NCBI GenBank assembly: GCA_030642845.1
Contig: DAOWMZ010000001.1
Location: forward strand, 1-19,063
Direction: 5' to 3'
Source: Candidatus Zixiibacteriota bacterium
GTDB taxonomy: Bacteria; Zixibacteria; MSB-5A5; GN15; FEB-12
DNA: 19,063 nucleotides
The notes beneath the pieces were generated by a model. The model worked only from the letters and a program-made list of their open reading frames with translations, did no database searches and was not told where the DNA came from. The translations under genes were made by a program, and so were the position numbers. Below, piece after piece: positions 1-7,861 of this stretch. The stretch's first letter is position 1; the number at the start of each line of letters is the position of its first letter.

Positions 1-611
1 AGGTCAAATCCGCTGCTGCTATGGGAGTGCTGGATGGTGTTACAACCAATCCTTCATTAGCAGCAAAAGAGACAGCCCCCTATAATGAACTTCTCAAAGA
101 GATATGTGAAATAGTACCCGGTCCGGTCTCCGCTGAAGTGCTGGCTACTGATTATGATGGTATGATAAAAGAAGCGGAAAAACTGGCTAAAATTGCAGAT
201 AATATTGTTGTTAAAATACCGACTATCCTTGAAGGACTCAAAGCTATAAAAAGTCTCTCAAGTTCAGGAATCTCGACCAATGCTACTCTTGTTTTTTCAC
301 CTACTCAGGCTTTACTGGTCGCCAAAGCAGGAGCTTCTTATGTATCGCCATTTATTGGCCGTCTTGATGATATTTCACAATCAGGTATGGAATTAATTGA
401 CCAGATTGTTACAATTTATCAGAATTATGTTTTTGACACTGAAGTACTGGTAGCATCGGTCAGACATCCTATACATGTAGTCGAATCTGCTTTAATAGGG
501 GCTGATGTTATAACCATGCCTCTTAGTGTAATTACTAAGCTTATTAAACATCCCCTGACAGATATTGGTCTGGCTAAGTTTCTTGATGATTATAAAAAGG
601 CTAAGAAGTAA
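1..611 (+). CDS. Transaldolase / fructose-6-phosphate aldolase-like protein (5' partial)
   Basis: TalC/FSA-type member of the transaldolase family, a cytosolic (beta/alpha)8 Schiff-base aldolase of pentose phosphate metabolism. The frame is open from base 3 to the left edge. The first visible residues ([12 protein letters not shown], then VTTNPSL) match family sequence that normally follows about 15-20 N-terminal residues, so the ATG at 21 is internal and the true start lies outside the window. The Schiff-base lysine is in VVKIP (codons near 200-215). The family blocks [12 protein letters not shown] and SPFIGRLDD follow, and the C-terminus is complete. The visible part is about 202 residues against a family length near 215-220. 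Only 2 nt separate it from purB, so it belongs to the same operon. Whether it is a true transaldolase or a fructose-6-phosphate aldolase cannot be decided from motifs alone. Confidence 0.9.
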   Translation, partial: VKSAAAMGVLDGVTTNPSLAAKETAPYNELLKEICEIVPGPVSAEVLATDYDGMIKEAEKLAKIADNIVVKIPTILEGLKAIKSLSSSGISTNATLVFSPTQALLVAKAGASYVSPFIGRLDDISQSGMELIDQIVTIYQNYVFDTEVLVASVRHPIHVVESALIGADVITMPLSVITKLIKHPLTDIGLAKFLDDYKKAKK

Positions 612-613
612 TA

Positions 614-1909
614 ATGATTGAAAGATATACATTACCCGAAATGGGAGCTCTCTGGACTGATGAAGCAAAGTTCGGTACCTGGCTGGAAGTTGAAGTCGAA
701 GCTGCACGGGCTATGGCAAAACTCAAAATCATTCCGACAAAAGCATTCAAAGTTATAGAGAAAAAAGCCAAATTTAATATCAAGCGCATCAATGAAATCG
801 AAGCTGAAGTAAATCATGATGTAATCGCTTTTATAAGTTCGGTATCTGAATTTGTCGGGGAAGAAGCCAAATATATTCATTATGGCATGACATCCTCCGA
901 TGTTCTTGATACCGCTTTATCTTTGAACTTAAAAAGAGCCGCGGCTCTGATTGATAAAAAGATTACAATTGCTCTTCGAGAAATAAAAAAACTGGCACAA
1001 AAGCATAAGCTTACTCCCTGCATGGGGCGTTCCCATGGCGTTTTTGCCGAGCCGACTACAATTGGTTTGAAATTTGCCATGTGGTACACCGAACTCCAAA
1101 GATCACAGGAGAGATTCAAACAAGCAACAGAGGCTATTTCGTATGGGAAAATGTCAGGAGCAGTTGGAAACTTTGCCAATCTTAATCCCAACGTTGAAGC
1201 AGCAGTATGTAAAAAGCTGGGGCTTAAACCAGCAAAAGTTTCAACTCAAATACTTCAGCGCGATCGTCATGCTCAGTTTGTAACTTCTCTGGCTATTCTT
1301 GGATCATCTTTGGAAAAATTTGCTACCGAGGTACGCCATCAACAGAGAACCGAAGTCGGAGAAATGGCTGAAGGATTCAGTAAGAATCAAAAAGGCTCAT
1401 CAGCTATGCCGCATAAAAAGAATCCGATCACTGCTGAGCGTATCTCAGGCATTGCCCGGCTGTTGCGGGGATATTCACTAACTGCTATGGAGAATATACC
1501 TCTTTGGCATGAAAGAGATATTACACATTCATCAGTAGAACGTGTCATTCTTCCTGACAGCACGATAATTATGGATTACTGCCTGCAAAAATTTATCGAG
1601 TTAATGAAAGGTTTGGTAATCAACGAAAAACGTATGTTGGATAATATCTATTTCCGAGGTGGTGTTGTATTTTCCCAGAGGCTTCTTTTGAAATTGACTA
1701 AATCGGTCGGTTCAAGAGATAAAGCCTACCGCTTGGTTCAGCGAAACGCAATGGCGGCTATGGAAGGGAAAGGATCGTTCAGGGAGTTAGTTCGCAACGA
1801 CCGGGAAATTCATGACCATCTCAATTATGTTGAAATTGATAAATGCTTTGATCTCGGTTATTACACTAAGAATGTTGATAAAATTTATAAGCGAGTGTTT
1901 GCAAAATGA
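614..1909 (+). CDS. purB: Adenylosuccinate lyase
   Basis: Cytosolic homotetrameric lyase of the fumarase/aspartase superfamily. It acts twice in purine synthesis, releasing fumarate from SAICAR and from adenylosuccinate. The 431 residues are the usual bacterial PurB length. Superfamily blocks are in order: NHDV (H68), MTSSDVLDTALS (92-103), GRSHGVFAEPTTIG (138-151, with H141 as likely catalytic acid) and the signature GSSAMPHKKNP (261-271, with the flexible-loop catalytic serine). The ATG lies 2 nt after the aldolase stop. The stop overlaps the psd start (ATGA), which implies translational coupling. purS and purQ lie further down the same strand, which supports the purine assignment. Confidence 0.97.
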   Translation: MIERYTLPEMGALWTDEAKFGTWLEVEVEAARAMAKLKIIPTKAFKVIEKKAKFNIKRINEIEAEVNHDVIAFISSVSEFVGEEAKYIHYGMTSSDVLDTALSLNLKRAAALIDKKITIALREIKKLAQKHKLTPCMGRSHGVFAEPTTIGLKFAMWYTELQRSQERFKQATEAISYGKMSGAVGNFANLNPNVEAAVCKKLGLKPAKVSTQILQRDRHAQFVTSLAILGSSLEKFATEVRHQQRTEVGEMAEGFSKNQKGSSAMPHKKNPITAERISGIARLLRGYSLTAMENIPLWHERDITHSSVERVILPDSTIIMDYCLQKFIELMKGLVINEKRMLDNIYFRGGVVFSQRLLLKLTKSVGSRDKAYRLVQRNAMAAMEGKGSFRELVRNDREIHDHLNYVEIDKCFDLGYYTKNVDKIYKRVFAK

Positions 1910-2241
1910 TTGTCAGAGATGGCTGGACATTTATAATTGCCGGTTTCCTGTTAACCATATTTATACTTATAGGTGCATTAAAATGGAATAGTCTCGGACT
2001 GAATGTTGTATCTGCTTCTTTCGCTATTCTTACAATATTTATTGTCTTCTTTTTTAGAGATCCTGACCGAGTTTCTCCGACTGATCCGATGTCTCTGGTT
2101 TCTCCTGCTGACGGGAAAATTGTAGCTATCAAACAAATTGACAACCATCCTTTTATAGGCGGACCCGCAGTAAGAATATCAATATTTCTTTCGATTTTTG
2201 ATGTCCATGTCAATCGAGTTCCAGCTTCAGGAACGATTTAA
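1906..2241 (+). CDS. psd: Phosphatidylserine decarboxylase, N-terminal fragment (ends at a premature TAA)
   Basis: First 111 residues of a short-type (archaeal-like) phosphatidylserine decarboxylase proenzyme, which makes phosphatidylethanolamine from phosphatidylserine at the inner membrane. There are two N-terminal membrane segments (about 10-28 and 32-50), then FFFRDPDR, SPADGKI and FLSIFDVHVNRVP, all family blocks. Translation stops at TAA 2239-2241, where relatives normally read a Glu-Tyr pair (…SGTVEY…). The next open stretch continues in the same frame without loss of homology, so a single codon breaks the gene. The start is ATG in the 4-nt overlap with purB. This fragment alone lacks the Gly-Ser self-cleavage site and cannot form the pyruvoyl cofactor. 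It is either a recent nonsense mutation, a sequencing error, or half of a split enzyme. Confidence 0.85.
   Translation: MIVRDGWTFIIAGFLLTIFILIGALKWNSLGLNVVSASFAILTIFIVFFFRDPDRVSPTDPMSLVSPADGKIVAIKQIDNHPFIGGPAVRISIFLSIFDVHVNRVPASGTI
2239..2241 (+). other. In-frame TAA interrupting psd
   Basis: The codons run …gga acg att TAA tat atg aaa…, in one frame on both sides. A G-to-T change from GAA (Glu) would explain it. UAA is not a selenocysteine or pyrrolysine codon, so ordinary recoding is unlikely. An ATG begins 3 nt after the stop, which would allow termination-reinitiation. Confidence 0.9.
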
Positions 2242-2244
2242 TAT

Positions 2245-2610
2245 ATGAAATATAACCCCGGAAAATTCTTTGCCGCTTTTCAGGAAAAAGCTTCCGAGGA
2301 AAATGAACAGACCGAAATCGGAATGACAACATCAACCGGACAGAAGATAATTTTCACCCAAATAGCCGGTATTATAGCACGAAGAATTATCTGTAATCTC
2401 AAAGAAAGTGATTCTGTCACCAAAGGTGAAAGATTTGGCATGATCCGATTTGGGTCACGATCAGATTTGATTATTCCTAAAAATTGCGAGCTGAAAATTA
2501 AAATTGGCGACCATGTCGCAGGGGGAGAAACAGAAATAGCTTTTTTAAAATCTCCTGATAGCAACAATCAGGATAATAATGACGTAAAAAGTAATAATGT
2601 CGAATATTAG
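2245..2610 (+). CDS. psd: Phosphatidylserine decarboxylase, C-terminal fragment with the pyruvoyl-forming site
   Basis: 121 residues continuing the psd frame after the premature stop. It holds KYNPGKF, KASEENEQTE, IAGIIARRI and the self-processing block GMIRFGSRSDLIIP, where the G70-S71 bond should be cleaved and S71 become the pyruvoyl group. All expected blocks are intact, with no further stop or frameshift, so decay is either very recent or absent. The ATG at 2245 follows the stop by 3 nt, and a weak AGGA lies about 13 nt upstream, so reinitiation is conceivable. Its last 14 nt overlap the pssA start. The N-terminal part of the beta chain would have to be supplied by the upstream fragment. 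Confidence 0.85.
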   Translation: MKYNPGKFFAAFQEKASEENEQTEIGMTTSTGQKIIFTQIAGIIARRIICNLKESDSVTKGERFGMIRFGSRSDLIIPKNCELKIKIGDHVAGGETEIAFLKSPDSNNQDNNDVKSNNVEY

Positions 2611-3376
2611 TAATTACAAAGGAATTTTCCCCGGTACTTTTACAATGGGGAATGTAGTTTGCGGTTTTCTTTCAATACTATCTGCATTTGAGGGGAATAT
2701 TACAACCGCGTGCTGGTTTGTGATATTAGCTGGATTTCTGGATGCTCTTGACGGTAAAATAGCCCGTCTAAGCGGAGCAACTTCGCAATTTGGAATAGAA
2801 CTGGATTCTCTGGCTGACTTTTTATCTTTTGGTGTGGCTCCGGCATTTATTATCCATGCTGTTAAATTATCAAGCCTGGGTAAATGGGGCTGGATTATTT
2901 CAATTGTTTATATTATGGCTGCCGCTTACAGATTGGCGCGATTTAACCTTTTGGCGGAATCGGATGAAAAGAAAGACTTTCTTGGTTTGCCGGTTCCTAT
3001 AGCTGCTTTGGCACTGGTTACTTTTGTGATTTTCAGCTATGAGTTGTGGGGACATCTTGAATACAGTGAAGTTTTGATTTCGATGATTATTCTTTTTGCA
3101 TTTTTGATGATTTCGCAGGTTCAATATGATGCTTTACCGGATAATTTCAGTTCAAATGAAAAAAGGATAAAACTGATAATTATGGTTATTGCCGGTATAT
3201 TAATTTTAATTAAACCAAGACTCTTGTTGTTTCCAATTTTAGCAGCATATATATTATTTGGTATGATAAGAGAAATTTACCGTCTCTCATATGTAGGTGT
3301 AGGGAAAGTTACCGGACGGCAGTATGGGCGGCGAATGACTGACAGGAAAAACATGAAAGACAATAATGACAAATAA
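2597..3376 (+). CDS. pssA: CDP-diacylglycerol--serine O-phosphatidyltransferase
   Basis: Integral membrane enzyme that makes phosphatidylserine from CDP-diacylglycerol and serine, the step just before Psd. The CDP-alcohol phosphotransferase motif D-x2-D-G-x2-A-R-x8-G-x3-D-x3-D is fully present (D49, D52, G53, A56, R57, G66, D70, D74). About seven or eight hydrophobic segments span the 259 residues. The start overlaps the psd end by 14 nt, which implies coupled translation and a shared pathway. The subclass is inferred as serine-type (PssA) rather than glycerol-phosphate-type (PgsA) from the adjoining psd and the N-terminal FPGTFTMGNVVCG block. The C-terminus is basic and soluble (roughly residues 235-259). 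Confidence 0.93.
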   Translation: MSNISNYKGIFPGTFTMGNVVCGFLSILSAFEGNITTACWFVILAGFLDALDGKIARLSGATSQFGIELDSLADFLSFGVAPAFIIHAVKLSSLGKWGWIISIVYIMAAAYRLARFNLLAESDEKKDFLGLPVPIAALALVTFVIFSYELWGHLEYSEVLISMIILFAFLMISQVQYDALPDNFSSNEKRIKLIIMVIAGILILIKPRLLLFPILAAYILFGMIREIYRLSYVGVGKVTGRQYGRRMTDRKNMKDNNDK

Positions 3377-3614
3377 TAAAAAAGCTATTGTTTATGTCCG
3401 TCTGAAAGAGGGAGTCCTTGATCCGCAGGGAGTGACAATACATAAGGCTTTATCTCAAATGGGTTATAATGAATTTGTATCGGTTCGTACCGGACGGTTT
3501 TTTGAATTGGAGATTGAAGCCAATGGGAATGACATAGACAAACGGCTGGACGAAGTCTGTTCCAAACTTCTGGCTAATCCTGTGATCGAAAGCTACACGG
3601 TGGAGAAACACTGA
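3366..3614 (+). CDS. purS: Phosphoribosylformylglycinamidine synthase subunit PurS
   Basis: Small (82-residue) structural subunit that bridges PurL and PurQ in the three-part FGAM synthase, the fourth step of purine synthesis. The fold signature is visible: an N-terminal strand ([16 protein letters not shown]), the helix around HKALSQMGY, then the strand [13 protein letters not shown] and a C-terminal VIESYTVEK strand. The length is typical. It overlaps the pssA end by 11 nt, and its TGA shares a base with the purQ ATG (TGATG), so PurS and PurQ are translationally coupled. PurL, the third subunit, is not in this window. Confidence 0.95.
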   Translation: MTNNKKAIVYVRLKEGVLDPQGVTIHKALSQMGYNEFVSVRTGRFFELEIEANGNDIDKRLDEVCSKLLANPVIESYTVEKH

Positions 3615-4321
3615 TGAAATTTGGTGTGGTAACATTCCCCGGTTCTAATTGTGATTATGATGCCTACTCGGCTGTTAAGCATGTAATGGGTGAGGAAGTG
3701 GAATTCCTTTGGCATAAATCATCCAATCTGTTAGGCAGCGATCTTGTGATTCTGCCGGGTGGATTTTCCTATGGCGATTATTTACGGGGTGGTGCAATTG
3801 CTAAATTCTCCCCGATCATGGAGCAAGTAATTAAATTTGCCAATTCCGGCGGTATGGTTATGGGCATCTGTAACGGATTTCAGATACTAACAGAATGCGG
3901 ACTTTTACCGGGTGCGTTGATGCGCAACTCTCATCTTCGTTTTAGCTGTAAATATATTTATTTAAGAGTGGAAAATAATAAAAATCCTTATGCTTATAAT
4001 TGTAATGTTGGCGATGTCCTGAAAATTCCAATTGCTCATGGCGAAGGTAACTATTACCATTATGATGGAGAAATTGAAAAGCTTGAAAAAAACAATCAGG
4101 TGATTTTCCGCTATTGTGATAAAGATGGGAATATTACTCCTGAAGCCAACCCCAACGGATCTCTTAACAACATTGGTGGAATTTGTAATAAGGAAGGTAA
4201 TGTCCTTGGAATGATGCCTCATCCTGAAAGAGTTGTTGAAGATATCTTGGGTTCAACCGATGGTCTTAAAATATTTGAATCGATAATAGCCTCATTAAAA
4301 CCGATTGATACTTTGGGATAA
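3614..4321 (+). CDS. purQ: Phosphoribosylformylglycinamidine synthase subunit PurQ (glutaminase)
   Basis: Class I glutamine amidotransferase subunit that supplies ammonia to PurL. The 235 residues match stand-alone PurQ. Catalytic residues are visible: the nucleophile C86 in MGICNGFQ, and the His-Glu pair in PHPERV (H203, E205). Oxyanion and glycine-rich blocks [17 protein letters not shown] and an N-terminal FPGSNCDYD also fit the family. It is coupled to purS through the TGATG overlap and lies 1 nt from the next small gene. Confidence 0.96.
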   Translation: MKFGVVTFPGSNCDYDAYSAVKHVMGEEVEFLWHKSSNLLGSDLVILPGGFSYGDYLRGGAIAKFSPIMEQVIKFANSGGMVMGICNGFQILTECGLLPGALMRNSHLRFSCKYIYLRVENNKNPYAYNCNVGDVLKIPIAHGEGNYYHYDGEIEKLEKNNQVIFRYCDKDGNITPEANPNGSLNNIGGICNKEGNVLGMMPHPERVVEDILGSTDGLKIFESIIASLKPIDTLG

Positions 4322-4322
4322 T

Positions 4323-4589
4323 ATGAAAAAACGGGAAGTAACATTTATTTTAGTGGCTCTTATTTTAGGAGCGGTTGCCGGTGGATTGATTGGTGATATT
4401 ATCGGTACCTATCTTCCTCCGGGTGCAGCAAAAACTGTCTTTACCAAGTCGATTGAGATTGGTATTGATACAATGCAACTTGATTTATATGCTCTCAAAC
4501 TTATTTTCGGGTTAACTTTAAAAGTAAACTTTATGTCGGTTTTAGTGTTAATATTAATTATAATATATTTTAGATGGTGGTATTTATAG
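4323..4589 (+). CDS. Small membrane protein, DUF4321-like
   Basis: 88-residue protein with two hydrophobic segments. The first is glycine-rich (about 7-30, with LILGAVAGGLIGDIIG), followed by a short extracytoplasmic or linker stretch containing LPPG. The second lies near the C-terminus (about 68-86), ending in RWWYL. Size, the early GG(L/I)IG motif and a neighbouring tatA resemble the DUF4321 family as I recall it. No function is established. The start at ATG 4323 is chosen because it lies 1 nt after the purQ stop and gives a normal MKKR signal-like end. An in-frame TTG at 4305 would overlap purQ by 17 nt and is less likely. Confidence 0.6.
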   Translation: MKKREVTFILVALILGAVAGGLIGDIIGTYLPPGAAKTVFTKSIEIGIDTMQLDLYALKLIFGLTLKVNFMSVLVLILIIIYFRWWYL

Positions 4590-4601
4590 ACTGCCCCAAA
4601 T

Positions 4602-4608
4602 AGGAGGT
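4602..4608 (+). promoter_or_regulatory. Strong ribosome binding site for tatA
   Basis: AGGAGGT sits 7 nt before the tatA ATG and is a near-perfect anti-16S match. It is much stronger than the coupled starts upstream, and fits a gene read independently of its neighbour. Confidence 0.85.
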
Positions 4609-4615
4609 TATAAAA

Positions 4616-4837
4616 ATGCCGTTTGGCCTTGGCATTGGAGAATTAGTACTAATATTTCTTGTTATCCTGCTTTTATTCGGAGCTAAACGTCTCCCCGATA
4701 TGGCAAAAGGATTGGGAAAAGGGATCAGAGAGTTTAAAAAATCGGTCAAAGATACAACAGATGAGTTGAAAGTTTCAGTGGATGATGACGATACTAAAAA
4801 AGACTCCGGGTCCAAAAGTAACAAGGATGTTCAGTGA
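4616..4837 (+). CDS. tatA: Twin-arginine translocase subunit, TatA/TatE family
   Basis: 73-residue Tat pore-forming subunit for export of folded proteins across the inner membrane. The architecture is canonical: a very short N-terminus, one membrane helix (about 6-21), the hinge FGAKRLPD, an amphipathic helix (MAKGLGKGIREFKKSVKD), and a charged, disordered tail rich in Asp, Lys and Ser. No tatC or tatB is in the window, so the partner must lie elsewhere. TatA is preferred over TatB because of the FGAKRLPD hinge and the short tail. Confidence 0.93.
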   Translation: MPFGLGIGELVLIFLVILLLFGAKRLPDMAKGLGKGIREFKKSVKDTTDELKVSVDDDDTKKDSGSKSNKDVQ

Positions 4838-4868
4838 TTTTATATTAGATTGGTTCTGCAAATAAGAG

Positions 4869-5324
4869 ATGAGTATTAATTTTACTAAATCAGATGCCGA
4901 TCGTGTTGGTTCAGTAATTGGTTCCCAGCAGATAAGTTTTCATACTGACCATTTCCGGTTTATTGTTGAGAACAAAGAAGAGGGACGATCATTACGTCTG
5001 GAAATATACCCCGAAATTACTTTGGGGAAAACAAGAGGGATGCTGATAGTTGTCTATACTGGCAATTCACATCTGCAGCTTCACAACTGTACCGGTTATG
5101 TAGTCTCGGAGGAACTGGGTGAAGTTACTTTTGTTGCTGAAACAGAAGAACGGCTAAGTGGTTTGGTAGTTGAAAGTGGGGCTGCCTGTTCTCAATATGC
5201 AGCCATTAATCGTGAATTGATATCATCCGATTTTACGCAATTGGGAGTGGAGGTCATGCTCTCAGGCGTGGCTTTATCTTTGGCTGAAGAAATTCTCTCT
5301 AATGAAAGAAAAAAAGAGGAATAA
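4869..5324 (+). CDS. Hypothetical protein, unrecognised
   Basis: 151 residues, soluble, with no signal peptide or membrane helix, and acidic overall. The central part alternates hydrophobic and polar residues in a way that suggests a beta-sheet (SLRLEIYPEI, GMLIVVYTG, LGEVTFVAE). The C-terminal third looks helical and ends in a charged NERKKEE tail. There are two cysteines (C74, C107) but no metal-binding pattern that I recognise. The start ATG has only a weak purine-rich stretch (AAGAGATG). It is the last gene of the plus-strand operon, 31 nt after tatA. I do not recognise the family and infer no function. Confidence 0.7.
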   Translation: MSINFTKSDADRVGSVIGSQQISFHTDHFRFIVENKEEGRSLRLEIYPEITLGKTRGMLIVVYTGNSHLQLHNCTGYVVSEELGEVTFVAETEERLSGLVVESGAACSQYAAINRELISSDFTQLGVEVMLSGVALSLAEEILSNERKKEE

Positions 5325-5341
5325 CCAAAGCTAATCCTCTT
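5309..5341 (-). terminator. Intrinsic terminator of the FHA/phosphoesterase/kinase operon
   Basis: Read on the minus strand, a perfect 7-bp stem (AAGAGGA/TCCTCTT, arms at 5335-5341 and 5314-5320) with a 14-nt loop runs straight into a T-tract (complement of the A-run at 5309-5315). It lies about 26 nt after the kinase stop. On the plus strand the same hairpin overlaps the end of the 4869-5324 gene and is followed by a weaker T-rich stretch, so it may act both ways. Confidence 0.75.
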
Positions 5342-5366
5342 CTAATAATCATATTTTATTTTTAAT

Positions 5367-7850
5367 CTATTTCCCCGGCGCAAAAGACTCCACGAAATCA
5401 TTTAAAATACTAACCATCTCAGAGGCTTTCTGGAAACGAGCATCAGGATTTTTTTCAAGAGCCTTAAATGTCAACCGGTCAAACAGTAATGGAATCTGCG
5501 GGTTGATATCGGAAGGCTTTAGAGGTTTGTGATGTAAGACTGAATAGATTAACGATGTAATATTTTCACCTTTAAAGGGTCGTTTGCCCAAAAGCATTTC
5601 ATAAATCACAACGCCTAATGAGAACAGATCTGCCCGTTGATCGGTAGCTTGTCCCTTTAGTTGTTCAGGTGAAATATAATTGGGTGTTCCCATGGCAATA
5701 CCGGTTTTGGTCATTGAATTGGAACCAATTCTGGCGATACCATAATCCATAACCTTGACCTGATAATTTTTTAATATCATAATATTAGCCGGTTTGATAT
5801 CCCGGTGAACAATACCCAGTTCATGAGCATACTGCAGGGCTGAACAGATTTGGACAATAATATGGGCTATAATTTTGTAATTGAAATTAGTTTTTCTCTT
5901 GATCATATCTTCAAGAGTCTCACCTTCCAGAAACTCCATAGCAATATATTGAAGGTGATCTTCGGAGCCAACATCATAGATTGTAACAATATTAGGATGT
6001 GACAGTTTTCCTGCCGCTTGAGCTTCTCTAAACAAACGTTCTTTTAATTCTTCCATCTCAGTCGGATCATTCACAAAATCGAGGCGAATAGTTTTCAATG
6101 CAACCGGTCTGTTAATGACCGGGTCAATACCTTTATAAACCATTCCCATTGCCCCTTTACCCAGTGTTCCTGTGACTTGATAGCGCCCCAAATTAGTCGG
6201 AGCATCGGTAGAAAGAGGTTGGGACTCATTAGTTATTTTTATTTCACACGAAGCTTCTTTTTCAGTATTAGCAGGAGTTTGTGGAGAAACAATAGACTCA
6301 TTGTTATTTTTAACAATGCAACTGTCAGGAGGGATTATTTCGGGACTGGAATCACCTTTTTTTACAACTGCTTCAGTAGGGAGATCTTCATTTTTATCAT
6401 TGATTGTCGTTGTTTCCACATCTGAAGAATCATATTCTTTATCGATATCAATTGCCTGATAATCATCGGGTGATTTGAAATCAACAGCATCGGTGCCCTC
6501 ATCTAATTGATCGTTGGAATTATTCTTAATCTCTTGAACTACTGGTTGATGTTGAAATATTCTAGATTTCTTAATGTATGATTTATTCTTTTTTGATTCT
6601 TTTATGTCATCGGTTTTTTCACCGGTTATCAATTGCGAATCGAGCATCGGTGCGGCTGCCATGAAGAGAATCAATTCTAAAGCCAGATATATGGAATCAG
6701 GCATTATTCTCATAAAGCTAAATATATAATAGTTCACACCAGCAAGAACAATTAATCCTGACCCGATTATAGTTAGTCGTAATTGCAGCTTTAGCTGGGG
6801 TAGAAAGAAAGCAAAAAGTCCACCTATTCCAAAAAGGATCAGCATCATTATTGGCTGATTACTTTCAGCTTTGACAAGATGATTATTATTTATGATGTTT
6901 TCAATGATCGTAGCCAAAATATTTAGCTTTGGTGTCTCATTTTCAATTGGTGTTTTGAGCAACTCCCAGTTTTCAGGATCTTTGACATCAATAATAACCA
7001 GTTTATTGTTTAATATGGTACGATTGAATTCATCGCTGAGGATATCATTCCCTGAAAATGAACTAAATGAATTATTTGGTAGATTATTTATGTAAAATTC
7101 ACCATTATTATCTATGGGAATTGATCCTTTGGAACCTAATTTAATCTCTTTTCCTTCAACAATCTCAATCTTATTGCTTGCGACTCCCATATAAGCTGCG
7201 GCTGCTATAAGAGGAAGCGATGGGTAATAATACCCTTCATAATTCATAATCATAGCCTGATGGCGAAATATTTTATCATCATCGGGTCTGGTAAATGAAA
7301 AGCCTATAAATGGTTTACTCTCAAGGATTTTTTCAGAAGGAAGAAATACTTTTCTAACCAGCAGACTTGATTCTTCATTCATTAGTCCAAGCGGGTTATT
7401 AATTCTTACTGAATAATTGAACAAATATTTAGGATTGTTGGTCTTATTTGTACGGTAGTTTGCGATGGCAATATCATATGGAATAACAACATTTTTTATC
7501 AAGCTTATCTGTTCTGCTAAAATTCCGGTAAAGCCTGCGGTATCCTGTTTAGTCTCCTCGTTCAAATCAAAATTAAGAACTATAGCTTTGGGTTCGCCGG
7601 CAGCAGTAGCAGCGAGTATATCTGCAATTTTATCATGGTTCCAAGGCCATTCTCCATATTGATCCTGAGTCTTTTCATCGATAGTGACCATAACTATATT
7701 TGGACGAGTTTCTTCAGAGGAAGTTATACGGCAAAACATATCATTGATGTTTTTCTGGACATTCTCCAAAGGGCCAAAGTTATTTGCGTAGAGTATTACA
7801 ATAAAAACTGATATCAGAAGATATAATATATATGATGAATATTTACTCAT
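5367..7850 (-). CDS. Membrane-anchored Ser/Thr protein kinase with an extracytoplasmic CHASE2 sensor
   Basis: 827 residues. An N-terminal membrane helix (about 7-23) leads to a CHASE2 domain (about 30-325) with the typical block IVMVTIDEKTQDQYGEWPW (52-70) and PKAIVLNFD. Three more membrane helices follow (about 333-403), then a long acidic low-complexity linker (about 405-555) and a C-terminal Hanks-type kinase (556-827). Kinase landmarks: glycine loop GKGAMG, catalytic lysine K586 (VALK), alpha-C Glu near 609, HRDIKPAN (D684), DYG (D702, Tyr in place of the usual Phe) and SPE at 727-729. All catalytic residues are present, so it should be active. CHASE2 domains are known periplasmic sensors, but the ligand is unknown. 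The start has a GGA box (AAAGGAAAAT-ATG). It lies 11 nt after the phosphoesterase stop, as the last gene of an operon headed by an FHA protein. Confidence 0.93.
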   Translation of the reverse strand: MSKYSSYILYLLISVFIVILYANNFGPLENVQKNINDMFCRITSSEETRPNIVMVTIDEKTQDQYGEWPWNHDKIADILAATAAGEPKAIVLNFDLNEETKQDTAGFTGILAEQISLIKNVVIPYDIAIANYRTNKTNNPKYLFNYSVRINNPLGLMNEESSLLVRKVFLPSEKILESKPFIGFSFTRPDDDKIFRHQAMIMNYEGYYYPSLPLIAAAAYMGVASNKIEIVEGKEIKLGSKGSIPIDNNGEFYINNLPNNSFSSFSGNDILSDEFNRTILNNKLVIIDVKDPENWELLKTPIENETPKLNILATIIENIINNNHLVKAESNQPIMMLILFGIGGLFAFFLPQLKLQLRLTIIGSGLIVLAGVNYYIFSFMRIMPDSIYLALELILFMAAAPMLDSQLITGEKTDDIKESKKNKSYIKKSRIFQHQPVVQEIKNNSNDQLDEGTDAVDFKSPDDYQAIDIDKEYDSSDVETTTINDKNEDLPTEAVVKKGDSSPEIIPPDSCIVKNNNESIVSPQTPANTEKEASCEIKITNESQPLSTDAPTNLGRYQVTGTLGKGAMGMVYKGIDPVINRPVALKTIRLDFVNDPTEMEELKERLFREAQAAGKLSHPNIVTIYDVGSEDHLQYIAMEFLEGETLEDMIKRKTNFNYKIIAHIIVQICSALQYAHELGIVHRDIKPANIMILKNYQVKVMDYGIARIGSNSMTKTGIAMGTPNYISPEQLKGQATDQRADLFSLGVVIYEMLLGKRPFKGENITSLIYSVLHHKPLKPSDINPQIPLLFDRLTFKALEKNPDARFQKASEMVSILNDFVESFAPGK

Positions 7851-7861
7851 ATTTTCCTTTT

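Noticed and set aside
2239..2241. Recoding of the psd stop as selenocysteine or pyrrolysine
   Set aside because: The codon is TAA. Selenocysteine uses UGA and pyrrolysine UAG, and other genes here end normally in TAA.
4305..4322. TTG start for the DUF4321-like gene
   Set aside because: It would overlap purQ by 17 nt and put charged or aromatic residues before a normal MKKR start. ATG 4323 is simpler.
5740..5755. DYG instead of DFG in the kinase as a sign of inactivity
   Set aside because: The aspartate, glycine, HRD, VALK lysine and glycine loop are intact. Phe-to-Tyr at this place is tolerated in active Hanks kinases.
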